56,506 nucleotides of DNA from NCBI GenBank assembly GCA_024280115.1, contig JAJRQT010000194.1, positions 1 to 56,506 on the forward strand, in the 5' to 3' direction. The notes below the pieces were generated by a model. The model was not told the origin of the DNA. It did no database searches and was given only the letters and a program-made list of their open reading frames with translations. Position numbers and translations under genes: made by a program. Numbering within the stretch: position 1 is the first letter of the stretch; every line of letters starts with the position of its first letter. Positions 26,314-35,400 of this stretch are shown in pieces. Source of the stretch: Bacteroidota bacterium (lineage in GTDB: Bacteria; Bacteroidota; Bacteroidia; Cytophagales; Cyclobacteriaceae).

Positions 26314-26922
26314 TTATAACTCAGCCAGCTTAATATTTTTAAAATCAATACTCATGTTGCGGCCAGGATGCAACTGCAATCCTATCGGCCCTCTTTCTAT
26401 AGCAGTATCTGAGTCATAGGTCAGTACTTTTTCGCCGTTAAGCCAGATAGTATAAACACTACCTTCAGCTTTCACCCTGATGGTATTCCAGTCTTTCAAT
26501 TTCAAAAGTTCCTTTACGTTGGCAGCTTCTACCGGATATCCTTTACCTGGAATATAAGGAGAGCAAGTCATGTCTCTCTTCAATGAACCGGATTCGCCGA
26601 TTTGAATTTGTTGCTTGTCAGTGCGTAAAAATATTCCGGAATCAATGGTGCCTTCACCAAAAAGAAAATCCATCTGGATGATGAAGTCCTTATATTCAGT
26701 TTTTGTCCATAATATAGAACCCTTTTTATCAGGGCCACTCTTAGCAGAAAGCATCCCTTTTTCAGCTTTCCACCATATATTTCCTTCCGGTGCTACCCAT
26801 CCATCGAGATTTTTACCATTAAATATTTTTTTGAGTTTCGGGTCCTTTTCCTTCAAAGAAAAAGCTGAAGCAATTAGGATTGTGCAAATTGCCAATAAGG
26901 CAATGAGTTTGTTCATTTTCAT
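26314..26922 (-). CDS. DUF1080 protein (3-keto-disaccharide hydrolase family)
   Basis: A 202-aa exported jelly-roll protein. The signal peptide is residues 1-22 (ALLAICTILIASAFS). The domain has the hallmarks of DUF1080/PF06439: IFNGKNLDGWVAPEG near 33-47, GSILWTKTEYKDFIIQMDF near 69-87, SGIFLRTDK near 97-105, and IGLQLHPGRNMSIDFKNI at the end. The family includes enzymes that cleave 3-keto-glucosides after a C3 oxidation, and many members of unknown role. It is divergent from a GH109-like oxidoreductase gene; the two gene families often occur together in Bacteroidota and Planctomycetes. Joint action on sugars is inferred. Confidence 0.88.
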   Translation of the reverse strand: MKMNKLIALLAICTILIASAFSLKEKDPKLKKIFNGKNLDGWVAPEGNIWWKAEKGMLSAKSGPDKKGSILWTKTEYKDFIIQMDFLFGEGTIDSGIFLRTDKQQIQIGESGSLKRDMTCSPYIPGKGYPVEAANVKELLKLKDWNTIRVKAEGSVYTIWLNGEKVLTYDSDTAIERGPIGLQLHPGRNMSIDFKNIKLAEL

Positions 26923-27005
26923 GTTTTATTATTTTAGGATTTTATAATATCTATCGATAAAGTAACCAATAAATCATTCATTTACATTGATCAAAATAAA
27001 ATAAT

Positions 27006-27179
27006 TCAGTTGGCACGATTGGGTTTTTCTTTCGTTTTGAAAAGTACATGCTTTGCTGTAGCAATCAGTAGCCAGACTATTCCGAAACTAAATTGGCGGG
27101 GATCGCTCATGGCTAATCCTAAAATGAGAAAAATTATACCCAACGCCGAAAATGACAAAGTATTTTTAAAAAAATTCAT
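27006..27179 (-). CDS. small membrane protein, 57 aa
   Basis: ATG at 27179 to TGA at 27006 encodes MNFFKNTLSFSALGIIFLIL, a second hydrophobic helix (FSFGIVWLLIATAKHVLF) and the basic tail KTKEKPNRAN. Two helices with a short polar turn (MSDPRQ) and a positive tail are what a genuine two-pass inner-membrane protein looks like. It lies between the DUF1080 and GH109-like genes. The family is unknown. Its small size may have caused it to be missed by gene finders. Confidence 0.55.
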   Translation of the reverse strand: MNFFKNTLSFSALGIIFLILGLAMSDPRQFSFGIVWLLIATAKHVLFKTKEKPNRAN

Positions 27180-27562
27180 GTGACTATGGATTGGAACCTA
27201 AATTAAAGTTAACAATCCTAAACTAAAAATTAAATCATTATTCATATTTTTTTGATAAAATTTTAAAATGAATAAAATCTGAATAGAAAGTGTATTTGTA
27301 AAAATGAATGTTTGAATTTTGATTAGTTAAATAATAAGAGGTTTTTCTTATAAAATTGTCCACAGTTGCTTAGATTCGAACAGTCAAATTGTAACAAAAC
27401 ATTTTTATTGAGTAATTTTTTGAAGGGAATAGAATTCACCCAAATTTTTTTATTATTACTTGCAAGATGCATGTTCTATCCATTGCGATAAATAGTTCTA
27501 TTTGAGTAAAAAACGATTATTAACCCTGGTAACGATATAAGTAAATTATAAACAAAAAAGCT
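27180..27562. other. AT-rich intergenic region before the GH109-like gene
   Basis: This 383-base stretch is very AT-rich and has stops in all frames. It presumably holds the promoters of the oxidoreductase gene and of the small membrane protein. I see no convincing TAnnTTTG box, hairpin or repeat. Confidence 0.4.
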
Positions 27563-28996
27563 ATGAAAATTCTAAACGAATCGCGACGTAATTTTATCAA
27601 ATTATTAGGAATGATGGGCACTGGCGCTATGGTCGGTTGCAGCACAGATGAAAAAAAAGTAACTGAAGTTTCTGAAGGAAAAGACATAAAAGTTCCGGCC
27701 CGTCTTGCTGGGGCTCAATACATGGGAGATTTTGCAGCACCCAAAATAGAGACTGTCCGCTGCGCATTTATTGGAGTAGGATCTCGTGGTTCCGGTCATG
27801 CCCAGCAGATCGCTGAGATCGAAGGAACTGAAGTTGTTGCAATTTGCGATATATATGAAGACCTGGCTAAAAAGTCGGAGGCAAAATGTAAAGAAAAAGG
27901 AGGCGGTAAGCGACATGAGAATATCGCGCTTTATTATGGAGGTAAAGATCTGTGGAAGAAAATGCTGACTGAAGTGAAGCCGGATGCTGTTTTCATCTGC
28001 ACACCATGGGTATTACATGCACCCATGTCAATAGAAGCAATGAAGCAGGGGGCTCATGCATTTTCAGAGGTGCCATTGTCATATAGCATTCAGGAAATGT
28101 GGGAAATTATCGACACATCTGAAAAAACTCAAAAACATTGCATGATGATGGAGAATGTCAATTACGGGCGCGAGGAATTGATATATCTAAATATGTGCAG
28201 ACAAGGTCTACTAGGAGAACTGCTTCATGGAGAGGCTGCTTATATTCATGAATTACGGGGGCAAATGGATCAGGTAGAGCGTGGCACAGGTTCCTGGAGA
28301 ACGTACCATTATGCAAAGCGTAATGGCAATCTCTATCCAACCCATGGATTGGGGCCGGTTGCACAATACATGAGTCTGGCAAGAGGTGAGGATAATTTCT
28401 CGAGAATGGTCTCATTTTCTTCTCCGGCCATTGGTCGAAAGGCTTATGCTGCAAAGCATTATGACAAAGAGCATAAATGGAATAAATTGGAATACAACGG
28501 AGGAGACATCAGCACTTCCATTATCAAAACGGCTCTGGGACGAACAGTGTTAGTTCAATGGGATGAGACCAGCCCCAGGCCATACACGCGACTGAACCTG
28601 ATACAGGGAACAAAAGGTATTTTAGCCGGTTTCCCAAATAGAGTTGCCCTGGAAGGTGGGGTAGAAGGAGCTACTGAAAGTCACCATGAATGGGCAATGG
28701 GGGACCAATTAAATGCAATCTTTGAAAAATATGAGCATCCGCTTTACAAGAGACTCGGAGAGCTTGCCAGGAAAATGGGCGGGCATGGAGGTATGGATTT
28801 TATTATGCGTTACCGTATTATCGAATGTTTAAGAAATGGATTACCATTGGATCAGAATGTATATGAGAGCTGCTATTGGAGTGCTGTCGGACCGTTAAGT
28901 GAGGCGTCCGTTGCCCAGGATGGAACATCTCTGGAATTTCCCGATTTTACAAGGGGTGGGTGGAAGAATACCAAACCGCTCGCGATTATAGCATAA
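27563..28996 (+). CDS. GH109-like Gfo/Idh/MocA oxidoreductase, Tat lipoprotein
   Basis: A 477-aa NAD-dependent protein. The twin-arginine motif SRRNFIKLLG (8-17) is followed by the lipobox-like MVGC, so it is likely exported folded and lipid-anchored. The Rossmann motif is AFIGVGSRGSGHAQQI near 67-82. Diagnostic GH109 segments follow: TPWVLHAPMSIEAMKQGAH, HCMMMENVNYGREELIYLNM, GEAAYIHELRG, NGNLYPTHGLGPVAQYMS and SPRPYTRLNLIQGTKG. GH109 enzymes cleave alpha-N-acetylgalactosaminides through NAD-assisted C3 oxidation; closely related proteins oxidise sugars at C3. Either fits. It pairs with the divergent DUF1080 gene and ends in a clear terminator. Confidence 0.9.
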   Translation: MKILNESRRNFIKLLGMMGTGAMVGCSTDEKKVTEVSEGKDIKVPARLAGAQYMGDFAAPKIETVRCAFIGVGSRGSGHAQQIAEIEGTEVVAICDIYEDLAKKSEAKCKEKGGGKRHENIALYYGGKDLWKKMLTEVKPDAVFICTPWVLHAPMSIEAMKQGAHAFSEVPLSYSIQEMWEIIDTSEKTQKHCMMMENVNYGREELIYLNMCRQGLLGELLHGEAAYIHELRGQMDQVERGTGSWRTYHYAKRNGNLYPTHGLGPVAQYMSLARGEDNFSRMVSFSSPAIGRKAYAAKHYDKEHKWNKLEYNGGDISTSIIKTALGRTVLVQWDETSPRPYTRLNLIQGTKGILAGFPNRVALEGGVEGATESHHEWAMGDQLNAIFEKYEHPLYKRLGELARKMGGHGGMDFIMRYRIIECLRNGLPLDQNVYESCYWSAVGPLSEASVAQDGTSLEFPDFTRGGWKNTKPLAIIA

Positions 28997-29071
28997 AGCA
29001 AGTTTAGAATAGCAATTAATTATTCAATAGGATGCTTTCAATGACCGGATAAGTGATTGGGCATCATAATA

Positions 29072-29112
29072 GAAAATACACCCGCTTGTTATCGTCAGGC
29101 AGGTGTATTTTC
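29072..29112 (+). terminator. terminator of the GH109-like gene
   Basis: GAAAATACACC (29072-29082) and GGTGTATTTTC (29102-29112) form a perfect 11-base inverted repeat with a 19-base loop. The arm ends in T4C, 76 bases after the stop codon. Confidence 0.65.
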
Positions 29113-29187
29113 TTATTCAACATGAATATCTTTTATTAATTCGGCGATATCTTAATATAAAAAGTACAATTTCTATCCGGATCAAAT

Positions 29188-29216
29188 TCCCCTTCCTGGA
29201 GGGGTTAGGGGTGGGT
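29188..29216. repeat. intergenic CCCCT/AGGGG repeat
   Basis: CCCCTTCCTGGAGGGG followed by TTAGGGGTGGG. This G/C-rich motif in an AT-rich gap is of the dispersed intergenic type often seen in Bacteroidota genomes. Only one copy occurs in the window. Confidence 0.4.
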
Positions 29217-29291
29217 TCTTAAGGAAAATAGAACATTCAAAAATTATAAACTTTGTCTGCCGTGTTAATATTTTCTCATTGATTATCCCGA

Positions 29292-29963
29292 TTAGCTGGT
29301 CTGTTCAAAAATTCTTATTTCTTCCAGAAAATCTAAAGATTTGTTGAGCGATTTGCTGACCGAATTAGGTGTTAAAGTCGAGTCGCGGCTCAATGATTTC
29401 CAAAAATCCGATCTGATATTTTCAGTATTGTACTTTTTAATCAACCAGTAGCAAAATGGTAACCATAATATCGTTATTATCAGATTTGGAACCAGCCATT
29501 TAATGGAGAGATACGTCAGGTCAATATGCAACACTGTAATAGCCATTAAATACACGTAAGGATATGATGCATAGAATATGAATTTGTTGTATCGCAGTTT
29601 CTGGATTTTAAGCTGTTCTATTTTCCTTTGAATAGTTACAATTGGATCATCGTATTTAATGGTGATGATCAATCCCAATTGATAAAAATTCCATATCAGA
29701 GCAATGTAGGTTAAAATTGTAGCAATATATGCGGGTATTGTGAGCCATATATTCTGATAATTTTCGAGGATAAAATTGGCTAAAAATATTACTACTGTAA
29801 ATTGAAAAATAAGTGATAAGATTTTCAATATGATTAAATTCAGCATGGATGATTTAGTCTTTTGAAGATTTATTTCTTTTATGATTCGCATATTTAAACT
29901 CCAGTTTTCACTGAGTTTAGCGTCATATTTCCCCCAAAGTTTTTTTAATTCGATCGTTTCCAT
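29292..29963 (-). CDS. membrane protein co-transcribed with an ECF sigma factor
   Basis: A 223-aa protein with four predicted membrane helices (about 43-65, 75-100, 128-150 and 155-172). The cytosolic N-terminus starts METIELKKLWGKYDAKLSEN, and the tail TPNSVSKSLNKSLDFLEEIR is helical. It begins 3 bases after the sigma factor stop, so the two form an operon. The position suggests an anti-sigma or partner role, but no FecR or zinc-binding anti-sigma motif is visible. The N-terminal segment 'LWGKYDAKL' resembles the starts of membrane proteins often found beside Bacteroidota ECF sigma factors. Function is unproven. Confidence 0.8.
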   Translation of the reverse strand: METIELKKLWGKYDAKLSENWSLNMRIIKEINLQKTKSSMLNLIILKILSLIFQFTVVIFLANFILENYQNIWLTIPAYIATILTYIALIWNFYQLGLIITIKYDDPIVTIQRKIEQLKIQKLRYNKFIFYASYPYVYLMAITVLHIDLTYLSIKWLVPNLIITILWLPFCYWLIKKYNTENIRSDFWKSLSRDSTLTPNSVSKSLNKSLDFLEEIRIFEQTS

Positions 29964-29966
29964 TAT

Positions 29967-30476
29967 TTAAGTTTTTTGAGTGATAGAATTTTCAAACTGA
30001 GCTTTCAGCCTTTTCTTAATTCGATTGATTTTAGTAGCAACATTTGTTGCCGAGATACCGAGAATTCCGGAGATATCATGATGACTATAATTTTCTAAAT
30101 AAAGAAGAATCAACGCCTTATTCAACTTGTCTAGATCGCTGATAAAATAATTCAACTTTTCCAGATCCGAGTCGTTATCATCATCTTCATTTTCTGTTAT
30201 CTCGATCAATTCTTCATCTATACTGACCAACGATCCTTTGCGTTTGTGCTCTTTTCTATAATGAGAAATGGCAACGTTTAGTGCAATCCGATAAATCCAC
30301 GTCGAGAATTTATAGTTAGGATTGTATTTGTCAAATGAGCTCCAGAGCTGAATAATAATATCTTGAATAATATCTTTTCGATCTTCAGGATCTTTGCAGT
30401 ACGCATTACTTACTTTAAAGAGAATCTTTTCGTGTTGTTTTAATATTTCAAGAAAATTAGATTTGGAAATTTTCAT
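29967..30476 (-). CDS. RNA polymerase sigma factor, ECF subfamily
   Basis: An extracytoplasmic-function sigma factor. I start it at the ATG at 30476 (MKISKSNFLEILKQHEKILF, 169 aa); the upstream extension to 30527 is unlike the family. Region 2 includes DRKDIIQDIIIQLWSSFDKY and STWIYRIALNVAISHYRKEH. Region 4 includes YLENYSHHDISGILGISATN followed by VATKINRIKKRLK, a clear helix-turn-helix. The acidic linker ITENEDDDNDSDLEK separates the two regions. It is followed at once by a membrane protein gene that may control it. Targets are unknown. Confidence 0.92.
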   Translation of the reverse strand: MKISKSNFLEILKQHEKILFKVSNAYCKDPEDRKDIIQDIIIQLWSSFDKYNPNYKFSTWIYRIALNVAISHYRKEHKRKGSLVSIDEELIEITENEDDDNDSDLEKLNYFISDLDKLNKALILLYLENYSHHDISGILGISATNVATKINRIKKRLKAQFENSITQKT

Positions 30477-30538
30477 TAATTGTGCATTTACCCTATTATT
30501 CGCAGCACCTCTATAATTATCACACAATTAGAGAAAAA

Positions 30539-31048
30539 CTACCATGTGCCGGCATAAGAAAGCTCATTATTTGTAGCTTGTTGCAAATATTGAAATTGAA
30601 GACGTGTTAATTGCCGGATGTGTAGAAAATTATGGGCGAGCCAGTTTGCAAGGAAATGTTCGGCAGAAAGAGGCCCGAGTTTTGGATGATTATTGGCATT
30701 TTTCCAGGATGGTTTTTTCAATGATTTTAGCCAGGTTATGGAATTTATCCTTTCGGCCAGTAATTTTTCAGCCATATTGTTATAATCCTGTTCAATATAG
30801 CTCCGGTCTTTTACCCACGCGATCTGATCAAACATGGGAAGCGGTTTGTCGGGTGTAGAAAGCACATGTTTAATCCTTGCTTTAAAGTCCTCACGCTCTT
30901 CATCATATAGATGGCAAACCACTTCGAGCATACACCAACTTTTTTCATTCGGTTTCCATAAATATTCTTCCCGATTTTTATTTAAAATGAAGCGTGAAAA
31001 AACAATTTGATTTGTTTCTAAGTTTTCAATGATGCGGCTGTGATCCAT
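30539..31048 (-). CDS. DinB superfamily protein
   Basis: A 169-aa four-helix-bundle protein of the DinB/YfiT superfamily. Metal-ligand positions are a His in EVVCHLYDEE near residue 46 and two more in the C-terminal helix LAHNFLHIRQLTRLQ near 138-142, the typical H-x50+-HxxxH arrangement. The family binds Ni/Zn and includes thiol-dependent transferases, but most members are uncharacterised. It lies upstream of the ECF sigma gene on the same strand with a gap of 62 bases, so they may be linked. It is one of two DinB-like genes in the window. Confidence 0.85.
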   Translation of the reverse strand: MDHSRIIENLETNQIVFSRFILNKNREEYLWKPNEKSWCMLEVVCHLYDEEREDFKARIKHVLSTPDKPLPMFDQIAWVKDRSYIEQDYNNMAEKLLAERINSITWLKSLKKPSWKNANNHPKLGPLSAEHFLANWLAHNFLHIRQLTRLQFQYLQQATNNELSYAGTW

Positions 31049-31151
31049 AGTTTGTCAGTTAAGAAAGAAGATGAAAAACAATTTAGCTAATTTTAAAAGT
31101 ATATTTCTCAGAAAATAGAATTATCGATTTTTAAAAATCGCCCTTATTGTG

Positions 31152-31247
31152 CCTGCCTGATCCGGTAGGCGGGTCTTTTGACCAGCAAGTTTAAGAAGGT
31201 CAAGGTCATATTAGTTTGTCGGTGACGATCTACCTACCGCAGGTAGG
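31152..31247. repeat. palindromic intergenic repeats
   Basis: CCTGCCT/AGGCGGG (31153-31173) and CCTACC-GCA-GGTAGG (31233-31247) are two related hairpins 60 bases apart. Both are built on a CCTrCC core, a common theme of Bacteroidota intergenic repeats. The rest of this 305-base gap is featureless. Confidence 0.5.
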
Positions 31248-31395
31248 CAACAACAAAGGGGTGAATCGGTAATTTAAATTTCCGATGAGTATATAATCAG
31301 TTTCCCCAAACAATTTAGAACTGTTTAAGGGAAAATTATATAAAATTTAATGAATGGATGTAAATCTGGTGAGGAGAAAATCTGAAAAAATAAAA

Positions 31396-31441
31396 CCCGG
31401 ACGTTATGCCCGGGAATTATCTAAATCCTTTTGTGAAGGAT
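31396..31441 (+). other. two adjacent hairpins upstream of the lipoprotein gene
   Basis: CCCGG...CCGGG (31396-31414) is followed within 10 bases by ATCCTT...AAGGAT (31425-31441). They lie about 200 bases before the lipoprotein ATG. No T-run follows, so they are not a plain terminator. They could be part of a long leader RNA or the end of a decayed element. The open frame across them (31354-31560) has no coding texture. Confidence 0.35.
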
Positions 31442-31635
31442 CCTTGTTGTATGGAGGATACGTTGTTTATGCAGCTTTGATAAAAAGGTCACCCACAATC
31501 ATTATTTTTTTTATAAATTTTGAAAAAGTGATTAAAGCTAAATTTATTTACGTGATATAATGTTAGAAATGAGCCCATTTCCGAGGGTTTAAGTGCAATT
31601 AATTTTTAGATTATAGACAAATAAAAAATTTTAAC

Positions 31636-32415
31636 ATGAAATATTTAGTCATCCTGGTTGCGTCAATAATAATAGTTTGCTCTTGTAGTCAAATTAAGGA
31701 AGGGAAGCTCGAAAAAAGGAATGCGAAAAATGATCAAAATTTTCCAGCCGAAGGATTTAATGAATATGGATCAGATCGTAGTGCAATCGAAATAGCTGAT
31801 AAAGTGATGAAAGCAATGGGCGGCAGGAAAAATTGGGACGATACCCGATATTTTACATGGAATTTTTTTGGATTCAGAACGCTTTGGTGGGATAAGAAAA
31901 AGGGAAATGTTAGAATACAGTTACATAATGAGGACAGTACAATAATCCTTGTAAATATTTTTGACAATACTGGTAAAGTGATGCTTAATGGAGCTGAGAC
32001 AAATCAACAGGATTCATTGGCGAAATATTTGAAAAAAGGGAAAGATATATGGATCAACGACTCCTATTGGCTTTTTATGCCATTTAAACTAAAAGATTCA
32101 GGAGTGACATTAAGATATATTGGAGAGGATACGACACAGCTGGGAGTCACATCTGATCTACTATCGCTTACCTTCGAAAATATCGGCAATACACCACAAA
32201 ACAAATATCATGTTTGGGTGGATAGGTCCGATAACTTAATAAAACAGTGGTCCTATTATCAAAAGAGCCACATGGAAACACCAAATTTTATAACACCCTG
32301 GGAAGGATATGAAAAGTATCACTCAATATTTCTCGCTGGTGATAGGGGACAGCGAAAGATTACTAATATTGATGTTCCGGTATCAATACCTGAGTCCGTA
32401 TTTACGGAGTTTTAG
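31636..32415 (+). CDS. lipoprotein, LolA-like fold suspected
   Basis: A 259-aa predicted lipoprotein with leader MKYLVILVASIIIVCSCSQ; the acylated Cys is residue 15 or 17. The mature part starts with a helix (IEIADKVMKAMGGRKNWDDT) typical of outer-membrane LolA-like or DUF-type 'M-x-A-x-G-G' proteins. A beta-rich half-barrel follows (YFTWNFFGFRTLWWDKKKGN and VWVDRSDNLIKQWSYY). This suggests a lipid- or hydrophobe-binding fold. It ends 29 bases before the CotH gene, which has its own Shine-Dalgarno, so the two are probably co-transcribed. The exact family is not recognised. Confidence 0.8.
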   Translation: MKYLVILVASIIIVCSCSQIKEGKLEKRNAKNDQNFPAEGFNEYGSDRSAIEIADKVMKAMGGRKNWDDTRYFTWNFFGFRTLWWDKKKGNVRIQLHNEDSTIILVNIFDNTGKVMLNGAETNQQDSLAKYLKKGKDIWINDSYWLFMPFKLKDSGVTLRYIGEDTTQLGVTSDLLSLTFENIGNTPQNKYHVWVDRSDNLIKQWSYYQKSHMETPNFITPWEGYEKYHSIFLAGDRGQRKITNIDVPVSIPESVFTEF

Positions 32416-32432
32416 ATATTATAGTACCTTTC

Positions 32433-32439
32433 GGAGGTG
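32433..32439 (+). promoter_or_regulatory. strong Shine-Dalgarno GGAGGTG before the CotH gene
   Basis: GGAGGTG lies 5 bases before the ATG at 32445. Full anti-SD complementarity is rare in Bacteroidota and unlike the other genes in this window. It supports the chosen start and suggests efficient translation. Confidence 0.6.
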
Positions 32440-32444
32440 AATAA

Positions 32445-35400
32445 ATGATGGGAGTGGTTTTGAATTTTTTTAGGCTAAATTTTTTCTGTTTTTTTCTGTT
32501 TTTTGGCATTGGACTGAACGATATCAATGCACAGAATTTACTTATCAATGAAGTACAATCATCCAATATTAATACGATTTATGATCATTTGGGGGAAACT
32601 CCAGACTGGATAGAGCTTTATAATAACGGAGATTCAACCATAAACCTCAATGGATTTGGACTATCTGATGTTGATAGCCTGCCTATGAAATGGACACTTC
32701 CTGCCATCGCACTCTATCCAAACAGCTATTTACTGGTTTTCGCATCAGGTTTGGATTTAAAAACACAAAGTCTGAATTGGCAAACGATCATTGATTTAGG
32801 AGATGAATGGAGCTATCTGGTGCCATTATCGGAGCCGGAGACTTCCTGGAAAAATATTGAATATGATGACTCCGGTTGGCTTGTCGGTAAAAGCGGATTT
32901 GGTTATGGAGATGGAGATGATTCAACACTTTTGGATAAGACAATGTCGGTCTTCATCAGGAGAGAATTTAATGTAGTTGATAAAGACAATATCAGACAAG
33001 CTTATCTTCATATGGATTTTGATGATAGTTTCGTAGCATATATTAATGGCGTAGAAGTTGCCAGGGCAAACATAGGCCAACCCGGCCTGATCCCTGCATT
33101 TGATCAGGGAGCTGATAATTACGATCATGAAGCGAAAATGTATAAAGGAGGACAACCCGATAAATTTTTAATCGAATCAGCTTCTAAATATTTGAAAGAA
33201 GGTAAAAATATCCTGGCGATTCAGGTTCACAATCACAGTTTGACTTCTTCGGACATGACCGCAATCCCAATTTTTACACTTGGATCACTCAATAGCAGTC
33301 AGGGGGGTTCATTTATTTCGGAATATATTAATCTCGTACCAGTAAGTATTCATACAAATTTTAAGATAAAATCCGAGGGAGAAAATTTGATTTTGAGTGA
33401 TGCATCCGGAATTACATTAGATTCATTATTTACTGGAAAAATTCCTGCAGATATTTCATTTGGAAGAAAACCAGATGGATCTGAGACTTTTAGTTTTTTC
33501 AATAAACCAACACCTGGAAAACCAAACTCGTCCATAGGATTTTCACCAATTCCAGTTTCCAAAGTAATTGCTTCTCTGAACGGTGGTTTTTATCAAAGTG
33601 GGATCAATATTCTGCTGGAGGCCGGTAATCCCGATGATAGCATTTTTTATACGCTGGATGGAAGTGAGCCGGGAACTAGTGATTCATTGTATTATAGCCC
33701 AATAAATTTTACTAAAACTACCACATTACGAGCCAGGGTTATACTTCGGGATTATTTGCCCGAAGAGATTTTAACAAATACCTATTTTATCAACGAATCC
33801 AATAATCTACCGATTGTTTCCGTAAATACAGATCCATATAACTTGTGGGATGAAGAATATGGTATTTATGTCATGGGTAATAACGCATCAAGTGATTTTC
33901 CCCATAAAGGGGCAAATTTTTGGGAAGATTGGGAACGGCCAGCCAACATTGCCATGTATGAACCTGACGGAACTTTGGCTTTTCAACTAGATGCCGGGAT
34001 AAAAATATTTGGAAACTATAGCAGAGGACTTGCACAAAAATCGATTTCTATCCATTCAAGGAAATCATATGGTGTTGACGGGATAAATTATAAAATTTTT
34101 GTCGATAGGGATATTAGCAAGTTTAAAACCATAATACTGCGAAATTCAGGGAACGACTTTAACAAAACCATGCTTCGGGATGCATATGCAAACAGGATGT
34201 TAGAAAGTCTTGATCTTGACCATCAGGCATATCGACCGGCCATAGTATATATCAACGGGAAGTATTGGGGAATTCAAAATATCAGGGAGAAAATTAATGA
34301 AGAATTCATTGCTTATAATCATGGTATTGAAGAAGATCTCATTGATATCCTGGAATTTAACGGCAGTGTAGTCAAAGGTAATTCTGAAAATTATATGGCT
34401 TTATTGCAGTATTTGAATACGCATAATTTATCATCAAAAGAGAATTATAATTATGTCAAAAATCAGATAGATGTTGAGAATTATATCAAATATCAGGTGG
34501 CTAATATTTTTATCGACAACCAGGATTGGCCTGGTAACAATATAAAATACTGGAGGGAAAGAAGCCCTCAAGGTAAATGGCGTTGGATATTATTTGATTT
34601 GGATGCTGCTTTTAGTGCATGGTTTGCTGATAATAAATCATTTAATACACTAGAATATGCGCTGGATCCAAACGGGCCCGGTTGGCCTAATCCTGCATGG
34701 TCCACATTTTTATTTAGAAAAATGATAGAAAATCAATCCTTTAAATATGATTTTATAAACTGTTTCGCTGATAATTTGAATACCATTTTTAAATCCACCG
34801 TACTAGAAAATCATCTCAATGAAATGAAATCAGTTATTGAGCCGGAAATTCAGAGTCATCTGAACAGGTGGGAAGGCGGTACCATTGACAATTGGGAAAA
34901 TAAGGTTTCAAAGATTAGAACCTTTGTGAGGGAAAGACAAAGATATGTGAGGGGACACATTCGTAAAGAGTTTAATTTGTCCGGCACCTATAATATAAAT
35001 GTTAAGGTTGAGGGAGGCGGTCATATTCAACTCAATACACTTACTTTAGCTGATTTTCCATGGCAAGGTGTGTACTTTAATGACGTTCCTATAAACATTG
35101 AAGCAATCCCGAATCCTGGGTATAAGTTCATTAAATGGGATGGCATAGAAACTATTGATCGAGAACACCTCACCTTAAATACGGATAGTTTAACATCACT
35201 CACAGCCATCTTTGTGCCGTATCAAGAAGTTTCAAATGAAGTAATTATTAACGAAATAAACTATAATTCCAGCCCAGAGTTTGACCCCGGAGATTGGGTG
35301 GAGTTGCTCAATAAAAGTGACCATAGCATCAATATGACCGGTTGGGTCTTGAAAGACGGCAATGATGATCACACCTTTATAATGCCTGAAGGTACTGTGA

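Noticed and set aside
31354..31560. A 68-codon open frame upstream of the lipoprotein gene
   Set aside because: It spans two hairpins and has an irregular basic/hydrophobic make-up without a start context.
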